This document shows positions 10,701-17,806 of a DNA stretch of 64,000 nt, one piece after another. The stretch comes from Bacillota bacterium (GTDB lineage: Bacteria; Bacillota_A; Clostridia; Lachnospirales; Lachnospiraceae). The position numbers and the translations under genes were made by a program. The stretch is from the NCBI GenBank assembly GCA_023407175.1, contig JAEYMU010000002.1, positions 62,001 to 126,000 of the forward strand, in the 5' to 3' direction. The notes under the pieces are model-generated. The model saw only the letters and a program-made list of their open reading frames with translations, did no database searches and was not told the origin of the DNA. Every line of letters begins with the position of its first letter. Position 1 is the first letter of the stretch.

Positions 10701-11516
10701 AGCAAAGACAGCGATCTGTTCCTGGAGGCTGCCATATTAAGGGCTGCGAAGGATGAAAATAAGAGCATTACGGTAACAGTAAAGAATAATGAGAATAAAG
10801 AGGCATACAGCTGGACCTTCAATCGGGAGATGCTTGCAGCCTCCGACAGGGATATCTCGGACGTCAATCTGAAGCTGGATGTTACCTTAGCAAAGGATTC
10901 AAAGGAGTATGCGGATACTCTTGGGGAGAATACCTTGGGCAGTGCACTGATAATAAATTTTGCACATGAAGGGGTATTACCGGCACAGTCTAATATTCGA
11001 ATCTATGTTGGAGATCAGCAGGGAATCGAGCCGGGAACAAAGGTATACCTGTATCATTATAATAAGGAAACCGGTAAGCTGGAAACCTTACCTAACAGCA
11101 GCAAATATACGGTTGATAAAGATGGATATATCAATGTCAATATCATTCATTGCTCTGATTATGTGGCGTTAACCGGGCAGGCATCCGCAGATATGATCAC
11201 AAGTCTTAGAGACCAGATAACGGTTACTGTTGACAGGAAGACCCTCTCTTTAAGCGGGGGCACAGGCAAGGCACAAATAACGGTAAAGCTTCCGTTTACA
11301 CTGGTTCAGGTTGCTTCCCTGGAGGATATCTCAAAAGCCGGAGCAGTTGCCGGAGCGACAATTACATATACCTCAAATAATAAGAAGGTTGCGACTGTCG
11401 ATGAGAATGGTACCATTACCGGATTAAAGGCAGGAAAAGCAGTAATAACAGCAAAGATAACGCTTTACAGCGGCAAAACAAAAACTGTTAAATTCACGGT
11501 CACAGTCAAAAAGTAA
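4782..11516 (+). CDS. Secreted multidomain GH85 endo-beta-N-acetylglucosaminidase
   Basis: A 2,244-residue secreted enzyme. The open frame starts at 4749, but the ATG at 4782 has GGAGG seven bases upstream and begins a classic signal peptide ending near SYAG. The GH85 barrel occupies about residues 60-470; GWFFNMEG carries the Asn234-x-Glu236 pair expected of this family, which cleaves the GlcNAc-GlcNAc core bond of N-glycans. Behind it come a beta-sandwich (about 480-625), a fibronectin-III-like module, a short leucine-rich segment (about 905-1060), two discoidin/F5-8C-like carbohydrate-binding modules (about 1090-1225 and 1325-1500), four Big_2 Ig-like repeats (about 1540-1900), a Pro-Thr linker, an unrecognised domain (about 1925-2140) and a last Ig-like repeat. 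There is no LPXTG signal or S-layer homology repeat, so attachment is unclear. Confidence 0.9.
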   Translation: MKKKFFKQFMAGLLALCMALPYTPGVSYAGDTYPYLGESAKGENQPFQHGYRAEDLLSWNPETDPYADELRARVPLQSRIQAVAATQANPSLSSDIQYLTLTGDYGNSFYDSYSYTNEFSQYLFNYWQYIDIYGSWHGMPTENTESLYNAAGERAGTSDWTQRNFEFGMINLPNAGYTNAAHKNGVLSLGCIFQPRAYQSWKTLIQQDADGTYPYAKKLIEIAQYFGFDGWFFNMEGNDRPSGTDITSLQAFLKSMRDAGLYIQWYDASSSATSSYMTSGAADSQFLDYGWTASGITSSITSLNSSGLNGIKALFGGVEAGGNRWTNTFSKFLSSGKVIASIATLGTDFVHAGLDEDLGTSDELREQDAYQWMAIKREQMWWTGSSGSPKNSAISADASVGVSTNKFPGVSQFISERSVIDGDTFVTNFNTGHGLVYGINGVISNEHEWSNINLQDILPTWQWWFETTGTAALKADFDYGTTYKKTLKDGTASSFDFTLVDPYKGGSSLAVYGTIDSSAKSFLHLYKTDLEVEAASKLSVTFKKTSSDAASMSLGVVFSDSIDTVNNTYTVTTLPVSNTTAASDGWVTATVDLSSYAGKSISVMGLVFEGEASNYQMHIGELKYTSGDDLTPAAPTGLAVTKAYDTGEMVINWDLASYDSVKQYNVYAVINGKEYYMGGIYDNVYYIKDTYDAEGSVTVKVTAVGADGSESTPAVAAYNYSAAVTNVTVNATDGNLAVSWDALGSFTGNTAVNVKVKKTGTVYTATAVNGASSVSIAVPSGAEADGADYSMTITPAGASAVHYDGELNDSYCAPYDGKMTDRKFTGPVKCSDWYTLSYTYTTTSGTTSSGSYTRGVKSHGETNNDWSAFQQLPSGISRLTVTLTDYKGNVSKPVSYVFQNDQPLALDAEIDSSYFPDEALLAIIKDKVGSTLNDVIYYSGSLDLSGSGVKDLTGLSMMSSLSSLDISGTAVTSVTDSMLPTGLTALNIRNCASLITIDLENSSLQLDFTGCTALTNLYLSGTSMTSIDITDITNLRVLYLDNSKISQIIYANPNAYTNIYNVHVENSKMDLSGNTAEGILMNAIKSQTIVPVMDTVESNVAAQATCSETKFNDGVTTTAVKVIAGDSYVFDFGSKQTLTQFNMTMSSTYYYPTGVTISVSEDGVNYTAVGTWSDLTNTNSGQNYVFSTPANGRYYKLTIDSIYNRYSSYGSSYNYGYLYEVGLMGYATEPYGIYYSGQQPVIVKDALADLTYEKDGAQYQLLDVLNTNYANARTFRGNLAANLTGADWIDASYLKNQITVSSITKVVITTDNGETYVPTNTEDPKSKLGSLITTTNAATGSTIIGYSGQTGTSESVDKMFDGDTSTKWCYGGSSGWAAITLSEAKVVGQWYSLNAGISESTDYNTKDYCLQILNTEAVGMSEDEYIAYLNTLTSSARNTALANNSIWTTISSITGNTQTEVTRDISELYSARLYRIYVTASVQGSSNVAIRLYSVELYAYEGTLGAGINGIFVADTPGEYHVSYQTNSIEIASMKVTVNPETVNVESVTLNTETLSLSENDQPVSLIPIIYPDDATNKNVTWSSSNPGVATVSESGLVTPVSAGTTTITVTTEDGGFTASCEVTVTEEATEDVSVTGVTLNTDTLTLTEGGTGVTLIPAVTPDNATNKAVSWESSNSGVAAVSQNGLVTPVSAGSATITVTTADGSFTATCEVTVNVNDTPPAPVTGVTLNTDTLTLTEGGTGVTLIPAIAPENAANKAVIWASSDEGIATVSQDGLVTPVSAGTAVITVTTVDGGFTATCEVTVAVRGNIQITGITVSGLYGATSVYVGNTLQMVAEVLPNDADNKTVTWNVINGTGSAVISANGLLMANGTGTVTVQAVAEDGSGITGEIIITIYAPVIVTPPTTVPTVTPTPTATPTPSVDENGRLVVTAELIADGNGSRNLITASEELLQQIAEKDVLSINLEVPSEEISKDSDLFLEAAILRAAKDENKSITVTVKNNENKEAYSWTFNREMLAASDRDISDVNLKLDVTLAKDSKEYADTLGENTLGSALIINFAHEGVLPAQSNIRIYVGDQQGIEPGTKVYLYHYNKETGKLETLPNSSKYTVDKDGYINVNIIHCSDYVALTGQASADMITSLRDQITVTVDRKTLSLSGGTGKAQITVKLPFTLVQVASLEDISKAGAVAGATITYTSNNKKVATVDENGTITGLKAGKAVITAKITLYSGKTKTVKFTVTVKK
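9687..10003 (+). repeat. Exact 47 bp repeat within adjacent Big_2 modules
   Basis: A 47-base segment at 9687-9733 is repeated exactly at 9957-10003, a period of 270 bases (90 codons). It encodes the start of the second and third Ig-like modules (TGVTLNTDTLTLTEGG). The flanking parts of these modules differ, so this is either recent partial duplication or gene conversion between tandem modules. Confidence 0.85.
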
Positions 11517-11543
11517 ACATTCGTATAGATCTTATCCTTTTAA

Positions 11544-11584
11544 AACAAACAGCCCGGCAGAGAATTCTGCTGGGCCGTTTGTTC
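11544..11584. terminator. Bidirectional terminator between convergent GH85 and lacI-type genes
   Basis: AACAAAC-GCCC-GCAGA arms around 11544-11563 pair with TCTGCTGGGCCGTTTGTT around 11567-11584, with two wobble or mismatch positions. The stem is GC-rich in the middle with A and T runs on either side, as expected of a terminator serving two convergent genes. Confidence 0.75.
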
Positions 11585-11611
11585 AGTATTAATTATGGAT
11601 TAGGGCTGGTT

Positions 11612-12664
11612 TTATTTAATATGAGTGGTTTCACCATAAATTACTTTGGTCATTATATAATTAATTTCAGTCGGTGCATCCGGATAAGAAATTCTGTATT
11701 GCAGCTGCTTGGCAAGGCGGATTCCGAGGGCGGGAGTATTAACCTCCACAGTAGTTAATTTACCCGCGATACCGGGGTATTCCGTACTGTTATCAAAACC
11801 GGATATTGCTATATCATCCGGTATTGCATAATTGCGATCGGACAAATATTTTAATACAAAGTGTGCAACATAGTCGCTGACACAGACAAAGGCTCTGGGC
11901 ATACGCTTTATACCGGCCAGAAAGCTGTTGATTTCTTCGGCATAAGTATAGATACCGATATTAGTAGTCAGGTTATAATCGTGGTTGACCGGCAGGTTGT
12001 TATCATCCATAGCCTTAATGAAACCATCATAACGGTCCTTATTGGTAAGGGCATATTCGGCATCACCGATAAACCCGATTTCTGTGCAGCCCTGTTTTAT
12101 GAGATGGTTGGTAATTCTGTAAATACTGGACTTGCCTTCAATCAGGCACAGGTCCCCTGTCAGAATATCGGAAGACAGGGAGGAAGGCATATCCAGAAAG
12201 ATTTTTGGCAGCCTTAGCTGATTCAGCATGATCAGCAAGTCATGGTCGTAAACATTTAAAACAATAATTCCTTGTATGGAACCGCCGGTTAAAATGCCGG
12301 GAAGTGTATATCCGCTGCTTATTTGTGAGGGAAGATAGGTATACATGAGACTTATATTTGATTTATCCAGTTCTTTAGCTATCTGATGGATAATATTCAT
12401 CCAGAAGATAGAAGATTCGGGACGTGATACAACTACTGATACAGTCATTTGACCAACGGACGGTCCTTCCTCAGATATGGACTGGGCCGAGGGATTGTCT
12501 GGATATGGCATCCCGGGTTTAAGATAACCGATTTCCCTTGCTTTTTCTAATATTTGATTACACAGAATATCAGATACCCCGGGCTGATTATTTAATACTT
12601 TCCAAACGGTTACCCTTGAAATATTAAGGGCATCAGCAACATCCTGCATGGTAACTCTGCGCAT
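11612..12664 (-). CDS. LacI-family transcriptional regulator of the glycan operon
   Basis: A 350-residue LacI/GalR regulator. The N-terminal helix-turn-helix is clear (TMQDVADALNISRVTVWKVLN, residues 5-25, with hinge up to about residue 60). The rest is a periplasmic-binding-protein-like effector domain of normal length. An AGAGG ribosome site precedes the ATG on the minus strand. The gene is divergent from the glycan transport and hydrolase operon at 13013, so it most likely represses that operon until a mannose- or GlcNAc-containing sugar binds. The effector is inferred from context only. Confidence 0.93.
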   Translation of the reverse strand: MRRVTMQDVADALNISRVTVWKVLNNQPGVSDILCNQILEKAREIGYLKPGMPYPDNPSAQSISEEGPSVGQMTVSVVVSRPESSIFWMNIIHQIAKELDKSNISLMYTYLPSQISSGYTLPGILTGGSIQGIIVLNVYDHDLLIMLNQLRLPKIFLDMPSSLSSDILTGDLCLIEGKSSIYRITNHLIKQGCTEIGFIGDAEYALTNKDRYDGFIKAMDDNNLPVNHDYNLTTNIGIYTYAEEINSFLAGIKRMPRAFVCVSDYVAHFVLKYLSDRNYAIPDDIAISGFDNSTEYPGIAGKLTTVEVNTPALGIRLAKQLQYRISYPDAPTEINYIMTKVIYGETTHIK

Positions 12665-13012
12665 ATAAATCCTCTTTTCATATTTTTATTAATCAAATAA
12701 CATTATAACATAGCTTCTTGGAATTAACAATCTTAATTTACATCCGATTTAACAATTTGATTAATATATGTAAACAATGTTAAAAATAAAATATAAAATC
12801 ATCAAGAGAATAAGTCTGGCTAATTTAGGTATAAAGCCATAAAATCATATAATATTAGTTGGAGTTATGTGCAATATTTATAAATATATGCAAACGATCT
12901 TACAATTATGTTAAAAGAAAATGATAAAAATATTAAAATTTATGTTGCAAATATTAATACACTGTGTTAATATGATTTCAGACAGAGCTATAGAAAGCTG
13001 GAGGAAAGTTTT
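12665..13012. promoter_or_regulatory. Divergent control region of the N-glycan operon
   Basis: A 348-base AT-rich spacer. A good sigma-A promoter points right: TTGCAA at 12945-12950, 17 bases, TAATAT at 12968-12973. An inverted repeat, ATATTAA-N9-TTAATAT (12951-12973), overlaps the spacer and -10 box and is a candidate operator for the divergent LacI-type protein. A second LacI/CcpA-like site, TGCAAACGATCTTA (12889-12902), matches the loose cre consensus at 12 of 14 positions. A weaker dyad TAAACAATGTTA lies near 12771-12782. The promoter is well supported; the roles of the dyads are inference. Confidence 0.55.
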
Positions 13013-13975
13013 GTGAACAACATGAAAAAAGTTAAAAAAATTAAAATCAAAAAAAAGAAGTGGAGCAGAGATGATACGGAGCTGTCATTACTGGCACTTC
13101 CGACTGTGGTCTGGTATTTGTTATTCTGCTATTTGCCCATGTTCGGCATTATTATAGCTTTCAAGAATTACAAGATATTTCCCGGGCACAACTTTCTCTA
13201 TAATCTAATTCATAGTGACTGGGTTTTGAGCAATTTTAAGTACTTAATTAATTCAAAGGATATCTATATGCTGGTGAGAAATACACTTTGCTATAATATC
13301 GTTTTTATTGTCCTGGGAATATTCATACAGGTTACCCTGGCAATTATGATCAGTCTTTTATACAGCAAGTGGAAATCAAAGGTATACCAGACATTGATGT
13401 TCTTTCCCTATTTTATGTCCTGGGTTGTAATCAGCTATTTCGTATATGCCTTCTTAAGCATGGATAAAGGTATCTTGAACGGAGTGCTGAATTATTTTGG
13501 CAAGGATAATATTCAATGGTATATGGAGTCGAAATACTGGCCCTTTATTCTTACCTTTATGCAGATGTGGAAAATGACAGGCTATAATATGGTGATCTAT
13601 CTGGCAAGCATCACAGGAATTGATTCCACCTATTATGAAGCTGCGGTAATTGACGGGGCGACAAAATGGCAGCAAATTAAATATGTGACTCTGCCTTGTA
13701 TCAAAACAGTTGTTGTGATGATGTTCATTTTAAGCGTTGGAAGGATATTCTATTCGGATTTTGGATTGTTTTATCAAATACCAAGAGGAGTTTCCAGCTC
13801 ACTCTATAACGCAGTATCAACATTGGATACCTATATTTTCAGTAACCTGCAGGCGAACCTTCCGGTGGGAATGACAGCGGCCGCGACCTTTTTCCAGTCT
13901 GTTGCATGCTTTATAACAGTTATGCTGGCTAACTGGATTGTAAGAAAGGTTGACAATGAGAGCGCGATTATTTAG
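13013..13975 (+). CDS. Oligosaccharide ABC permease, LplB type
   Basis: A 320-residue integral membrane protein with about six membrane segments. The permease signature is in EAAVIDGATKWQQIKYVTLP, the EAA loop that contacts the ATPase. It starts with GTG at 13013, with GGAGG eight bases upstream. The basic N-terminus is rich in lysine. It is the first gene of the operon, 15 bases before its partner permease. No ATPase is encoded nearby, as is common for these CUT1 sugar systems, which share an MsmK-type ATPase. The neighbouring hydrolases suggest import of mannose-rich glycans. Confidence 0.92.
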   Translation: MNNMKKVKKIKIKKKKWSRDDTELSLLALPTVVWYLLFCYLPMFGIIIAFKNYKIFPGHNFLYNLIHSDWVLSNFKYLINSKDIYMLVRNTLCYNIVFIVLGIFIQVTLAIMISLLYSKWKSKVYQTLMFFPYFMSWVVISYFVYAFLSMDKGILNGVLNYFGKDNIQWYMESKYWPFILTFMQMWKMTGYNMVIYLASITGIDSTYYEAAVIDGATKWQQIKYVTLPCIKTVVVMMFILSVGRIFYSDFGLFYQIPRGVSSSLYNAVSTLDTYIFSNLQANLPVGMTAAATFFQSVACFITVMLANWIVRKVDNESAII

Positions 13976-13990
13976 GAAGGGGTTGTTGGA

Positions 13991-14917
13991 ATGAGTAAGC
14001 ATAGCAAAGCTTTGGAGGCATCTTCTAAATTGAATAGAGTTTCCAAAGCTACTAATTATATTTTAAATATTCTGTTTCTTGTGTTGTCAATGATTTGTAT
14101 TATACCGGTTGTGTTTGTCTTTGTGATTTCAATCTCCTCGGAATCATCCATCACACATTATGGATATCAGCTGATACCCAAGGAATTATCAGTGGAATCC
14201 TATTTATTTCTATGGAGAGAGCGGCTGGTCATATTCAAGGCATTTGCGGTTTCGGTATTAGTAACCGTTGCAGGGACGGCGCTAGGTATCCTGCTGACGG
14301 CCAGTATGGGCTATGTGCTTTCCAGAAAAACCTATAAGCTGAATGGTTTCATGGCATGGCTTGTATTTGTACCGATGGTTTTTAACGGAGGCTTGATAGC
14401 TTCCTATGTTGTCAATACAAATATACTTTCGCTTAAGAATGGTATTTGGGCTTTGATTTTACCCCTTGCGGTTTCTTCCTTTAATGTAATCATATGCAGA
14501 ACCTTTTTTGCGACCACAATACCGGATTCCTTGATTGAATCGGCTAAAATTGACGGAGCGGCACAGTTGAAAATATTCATACGTATTGTACTCCCGATAT
14601 CAAAGCCGGTAATTGCAACGATTGGCATTTTTCTTTGTTTTAGTTATTGGAATGACTGGTTCCAGTCTTCTTTGTATATCTCAAGTAAGAATTTATTCTC
14701 GCTGCAGGCTCTGTTGAACAATATCCAGAGAGATATTGAATATCTGGCCAGTAATCCCACTGCCGGTTTAAGTCTTCAGCAATATGCAAATACCATGCCG
14801 CAGGAAGGAGTCCGTATGGCGATGGCGATTATTATTCTGCTGCCCATCGCCTGTGCATATCCGTTCTTTCAGAAATATTTTGTATCGGGTTTGACAATTG
14901 GCGCGGTAAAGGGCTGA
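13991..14917 (+). CDS. Oligosaccharide ABC permease, YtcP/MalG type
   Basis: A 308-residue partner permease with about six membrane segments and the EAA-loop motif ESAKIDGAAQLKIFIRIVLP. The C-terminus (FFQKYFVSGLTIGAVKG) is typical of the YtcP/LplC branch. It lies 15 bases after the first permease gene and before the binding-protein gene. The paralogous pair at 51440 and 52363 has the same order, so the two sets are parallel systems. Confidence 0.92.
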   Translation: MSKHSKALEASSKLNRVSKATNYILNILFLVLSMICIIPVVFVFVISISSESSITHYGYQLIPKELSVESYLFLWRERLVIFKAFAVSVLVTVAGTALGILLTASMGYVLSRKTYKLNGFMAWLVFVPMVFNGGLIASYVVNTNILSLKNGIWALILPLAVSSFNVIICRTFFATTIPDSLIESAKIDGAAQLKIFIRIVLPISKPVIATIGIFLCFSYWNDWFQSSLYISSKNLFSLQALLNNIQRDIEYLASNPTAGLSLQQYANTMPQEGVRMAMAIIILLPIACAYPFFQKYFVSGLTIGAVKG

Positions 14918-15029
14918 TCGGGATAAATCTTTTCTGACTTGGAGGTTTGTTTCAGGCCTGAGCAAAGCTCACGGACAGGAAGGTTTAGATATATATTAAA
15001 TTATTTTATGAAAATTAGGAGGGTGAATC

Positions 15030-16511
15030 ATGAAATTCAAAAAAACATTAGCGTTATTGGTTGCGTTATTAATGCTTGTTGCTTCCGTTGCGGGCTGTTC
15101 CAAGAAAGCAGAGGATTCTGAGGATACAGGCAGCCAGCCGACAAGTCAGGCAGGGGATCCGACAGCAGCAGCTTCAAATGATGAGGTGGTTACATTAAAA
15201 TGGATCATGGTCGGAAGCGGCATGCCTTCAAATTATGATGCCTGGCAGGAACATATCAATGAATATCTGGCTGAAAAAATCGGTGTAAATATTGATGTTG
15301 AGGTGGTTGCCTGGGGAGACTGGGATAACAGAAGAGATATTATCGTCAATTCAGGAGAATATTTTGACATTCTGTTTACAGACAGCTCCAGATATGCCAG
15401 CACTGCAAAATTAGGTGCTTTTTATGATATTACAGAGCTGGTTAAGACGGCGACTCCCGACTTATACAGTCTTATTCCGGAGGACTACTGGAGGGCGGCT
15501 TCCATTGACGGAAAGAATTATGCGGTTCCAACCTATAAAGACAGCTCCGCCACACAGTATTTTGTTTGGGATAAAGCAATTGTAGATACATATAATGTCG
15601 ATTACGAAAATCTTACCACCTTTGCTTCTTTAACGGACAAATTAAAGGAAATCAAGGATGGCGAGGGAACAGCACCCTTCCTTCTGGATAAGAACGGAGC
15701 AAATGTTGTATATGCGAGCTATGACTTGATGGGTCTGGGTCTTCCGATTGTGGGGGTTTCGTATAATGATACTTCCCGTAAGGTTGTAAGCGTATTTGAA
15801 CAGGAAGATATACTATCACAGCTGGATGTATTAAATGAATGGTATAACTATGGTATAATCAATGCGGATGCACCGTCTCTGGATCAAAGATCTGATTACC
15901 GGATTTTGCAGACAGCTCAGGGCTGGTCCTCGGCAGCAGAGACCACATGGGGCCCGAACATGGGTGTAGAAGCGGTTGCGGCTCAGACCGGTGATACGAT
16001 TGTTACAAACGATACGGTATGCGGTTCCTTGAATGCAATCTATGCAGCCTCCAAATATCCTGAAAAATGCCTTGAATTTTTACAGCTGATCAATACGGAC
16101 TCTTATGTCAGAGACGCCTTTTATTATGGCCTTGAAGGCGAAAACTTCAAGTACACCGAGGACAATAAGGTGGAGAAGCTGAATAGTGACTGGAGTATGG
16201 CAGGCTATACACAGGGAACCTTCTTTAATGTCACACCACTTGCTGATACGACCTTCAATCAGTGGGATGAGGTGAAGGAATTAAATGCAAACGCAAAGGC
16301 TTCCGTTTTATTAGGCTTTACGCTTGACACTACGAACATCCAGACAGAAATCGCTAACTGCACCGCAATATACGAGAAATATAAGAGTACCTTATTAACC
16401 GGCGCAAAAGAACCGAGAGCGTTAGTAAAAGATATGGTTACCGAATTAAATGCATCCGGCTTTGATAAGATTATCAGCGAAGCACAGTCCCAGATTGATG
16501 CAGCGTATTAA
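15030..16511 (+). CDS. Extracellular solute-binding lipoprotein of the glycan operon (DUF3502-type)
   Basis: A 493-residue lipoprotein with signal peptide and lipobox Cys23 (SVAGC), an AGGAGG ribosome site and a Gly/Thr/Ser-rich linker after the cysteine. The mature part is a sugar-binding protein, and the C-terminus (SEAQSQIDAAY) has the DUF3502-like end also seen in the 3054 paralogue. As the third gene of the operon behind two permeases it should deliver glycan to them. With GH130 and GH38 directly downstream, a Man(n)GlcNAc oligosaccharide is the most likely ligand; this is inference. Confidence 0.9.
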   Translation: MKFKKTLALLVALLMLVASVAGCSKKAEDSEDTGSQPTSQAGDPTAAASNDEVVTLKWIMVGSGMPSNYDAWQEHINEYLAEKIGVNIDVEVVAWGDWDNRRDIIVNSGEYFDILFTDSSRYASTAKLGAFYDITELVKTATPDLYSLIPEDYWRAASIDGKNYAVPTYKDSSATQYFVWDKAIVDTYNVDYENLTTFASLTDKLKEIKDGEGTAPFLLDKNGANVVYASYDLMGLGLPIVGVSYNDTSRKVVSVFEQEDILSQLDVLNEWYNYGIINADAPSLDQRSDYRILQTAQGWSSAAETTWGPNMGVEAVAAQTGDTIVTNDTVCGSLNAIYAASKYPEKCLEFLQLINTDSYVRDAFYYGLEGENFKYTEDNKVEKLNSDWSMAGYTQGTFFNVTPLADTTFNQWDEVKELNANAKASVLLGFTLDTTNIQTEIANCTAIYEKYKSTLLTGAKEPRALVKDMVTELNASGFDKIISEAQSQIDAAY

Positions 16512-16597
16512 CAGCCGGTATAAAAATAACGCTATAGATACGCGATATCTATAGTAATACTCCGGGCGTAAATTATTACGTATTCCGCCGCGGACCT

Positions 16598-16660
16598 GTA
16601 AAATCCCATGCTGCCCTTAATTCTGATTATTATGGCACCTTATGTAGCATGGGATTTTAC
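16598..16660 (+). terminator. Long-loop hairpin between transport and hydrolase genes
   Basis: GTAAAATCCCATGCT (16598-16612) pairs perfectly with AGCATGGGATTTTAC (16646-16660) around a 33-base loop. It lies in the 236-base gap between the binding-protein gene and GH130. It may trim or partly terminate the transcript so that the binding protein is made in excess over the hydrolases. Confidence 0.5.
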
Positions 16661-16695
16661 TATGACGGGACGGCTGCATACTGTACTTTGTTTTA

Positions 16696-16720
16696 AAAAA
16701 GCAGCAGCCTGCCGCTTTTT
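16696..16720 (+). terminator. Compact terminator-like hairpin before GH130
   Basis: AAAAAGCAGCAG and CTGCCGCTTTTT (16696-16720) form a stem with one mismatch and end in five Ts. The GH130 ribosome site follows about 15 bases later. With the hairpin at 16598 this makes partial termination between the transporter and enzyme genes likely. Confidence 0.5.
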
Positions 16721-16747
16721 AATGAATATATTTAGGAGGCTTTAGGG

Positions 16748-17743
16748 ATGAACAGAATAATCGGGACTTCATTGCCGAATATTCCATGGCAGGATATGCC
16801 GGAAGGATATGAGATGCCGGTCTGGCGTTATAGTGACAATCCAATCATACAAAGAAACGCAATTAAAAGTTCAAACAGTATTTTTAACAGTGCCGTGATA
16901 CAATATAAAGACGGGTATGCCGGTGTATTCCGCTGTGACAGCAAGGCGGTCAGCATGGATATCTACGCAGGCTTCAGCGAGGATGGTGTCAATTGGAGGA
17001 TTAACGAAACACCGATTCAATTTCTTGGAGATGAGGAAGAGATTTTGAAAAGAGAATACCGTTATGATCCCCGCGTTTGCTTTCTTGAAGACCGCTACTA
17101 TATCACCTGGTGCAACGGATATCACGGTCCTACCATCGGCGTAGGATATACCTTTGATTTTAAGACTTTCTATCAACTGGAAAATGCTTTTCTGCCTTTT
17201 AACCGTAATGGTGTATTATTTCCCAGAAAAATTAACGGAAGATATGTAATGTTAAGCAGACCCAGTGACAACGGACACACACCGTTTGGCGACATTTTCT
17301 GCAGCCAGAGTAAGGATATGGAATATTGGGGCCACCACAGACATGTTATGTCTGTGTACAAGGATGATGAATCGGCATGGCAGTCCACCAAGATCGGTCC
17401 GGGGCCGGTGCCTATCGAGACAGAGGAAGGGTGGCTGCTGATATACCACGGAGTGATTACAACCTGCAGCGGCTATGTATACCGTATGGGCTGCGCGCTT
17501 CTGGATATCGATGAGCCCTGGAAGGTAAAATATCGGTCAAAATACTATATTATGGCACCTTATGAGCCTTACGAATGTGTCGGGGATGTTCCGAATGTTG
17601 TATTTCCGTGTGCCGCACTTGCAGATGCGGATACCGGAAGAATTGCCCTTTATTATGGCTGTGCGGATACAGTAACGGGACTGGCCTTCACAACGGTTGA
17701 CAGGCTGATACAGTTCACAAAGGAAAATCCGCTGTTACAGTGA
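16748..17743 (+). CDS. GH130 beta-1,4-mannosyl-GlcNAc (mannoside) phosphorylase
   Basis: A 331-residue cytoplasmic GH130 enzyme with no signal peptide. Diagnostic segments are PNIPWQ at the N-terminus, the [10 protein letters not shown] strand, [16 protein letters not shown] and YDPRVCF, in which Asp107 is the expected proton donor. GH130 enzymes split beta-1,4-mannosides with phosphate, giving mannose 1-phosphate. The N-terminal pattern is closest in memory to the N-glycan-linked branch acting on Man-beta-1,4-GlcNAc (the BT1033/UhgbMP type), and the GH85, GH38 and NagB neighbours support that substrate. Mannan oligosaccharide phosphorylase remains possible. An AGGAGG ribosome site precedes the ATG. 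Confidence 0.88.
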   Translation: MNRIIGTSLPNIPWQDMPEGYEMPVWRYSDNPIIQRNAIKSSNSIFNSAVIQYKDGYAGVFRCDSKAVSMDIYAGFSEDGVNWRINETPIQFLGDEEEILKREYRYDPRVCFLEDRYYITWCNGYHGPTIGVGYTFDFKTFYQLENAFLPFNRNGVLFPRKINGRYVMLSRPSDNGHTPFGDIFCSQSKDMEYWGHHRHVMSVYKDDESAWQSTKIGPGPVPIETEEGWLLIYHGVITTCSGYVYRMGCALLDIDEPWKVKYRSKYYIMAPYEPYECVGDVPNVVFPCAALADADTGRIALYYGCADTVTGLAFTTVDRLIQFTKENPLLQ

Positions 17744-17806
17744 CTTTGTGATACAATATAATTAACTTATTAATAAATTATGATTTATGCTGCAGGAGGA
17801 TATGCT

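Noticed and set aside
4782..11516. Sortase-anchored wall protein
   Set aside because: The C-terminus ends in an Ig-like strand and KK, with no LPXTG, hydrophobic tail or SLH repeat.
16628..16644. 17-base word shared with 17548-17564 inside GH130
   Set aside because: Too short to show duplication; flanks do not align.
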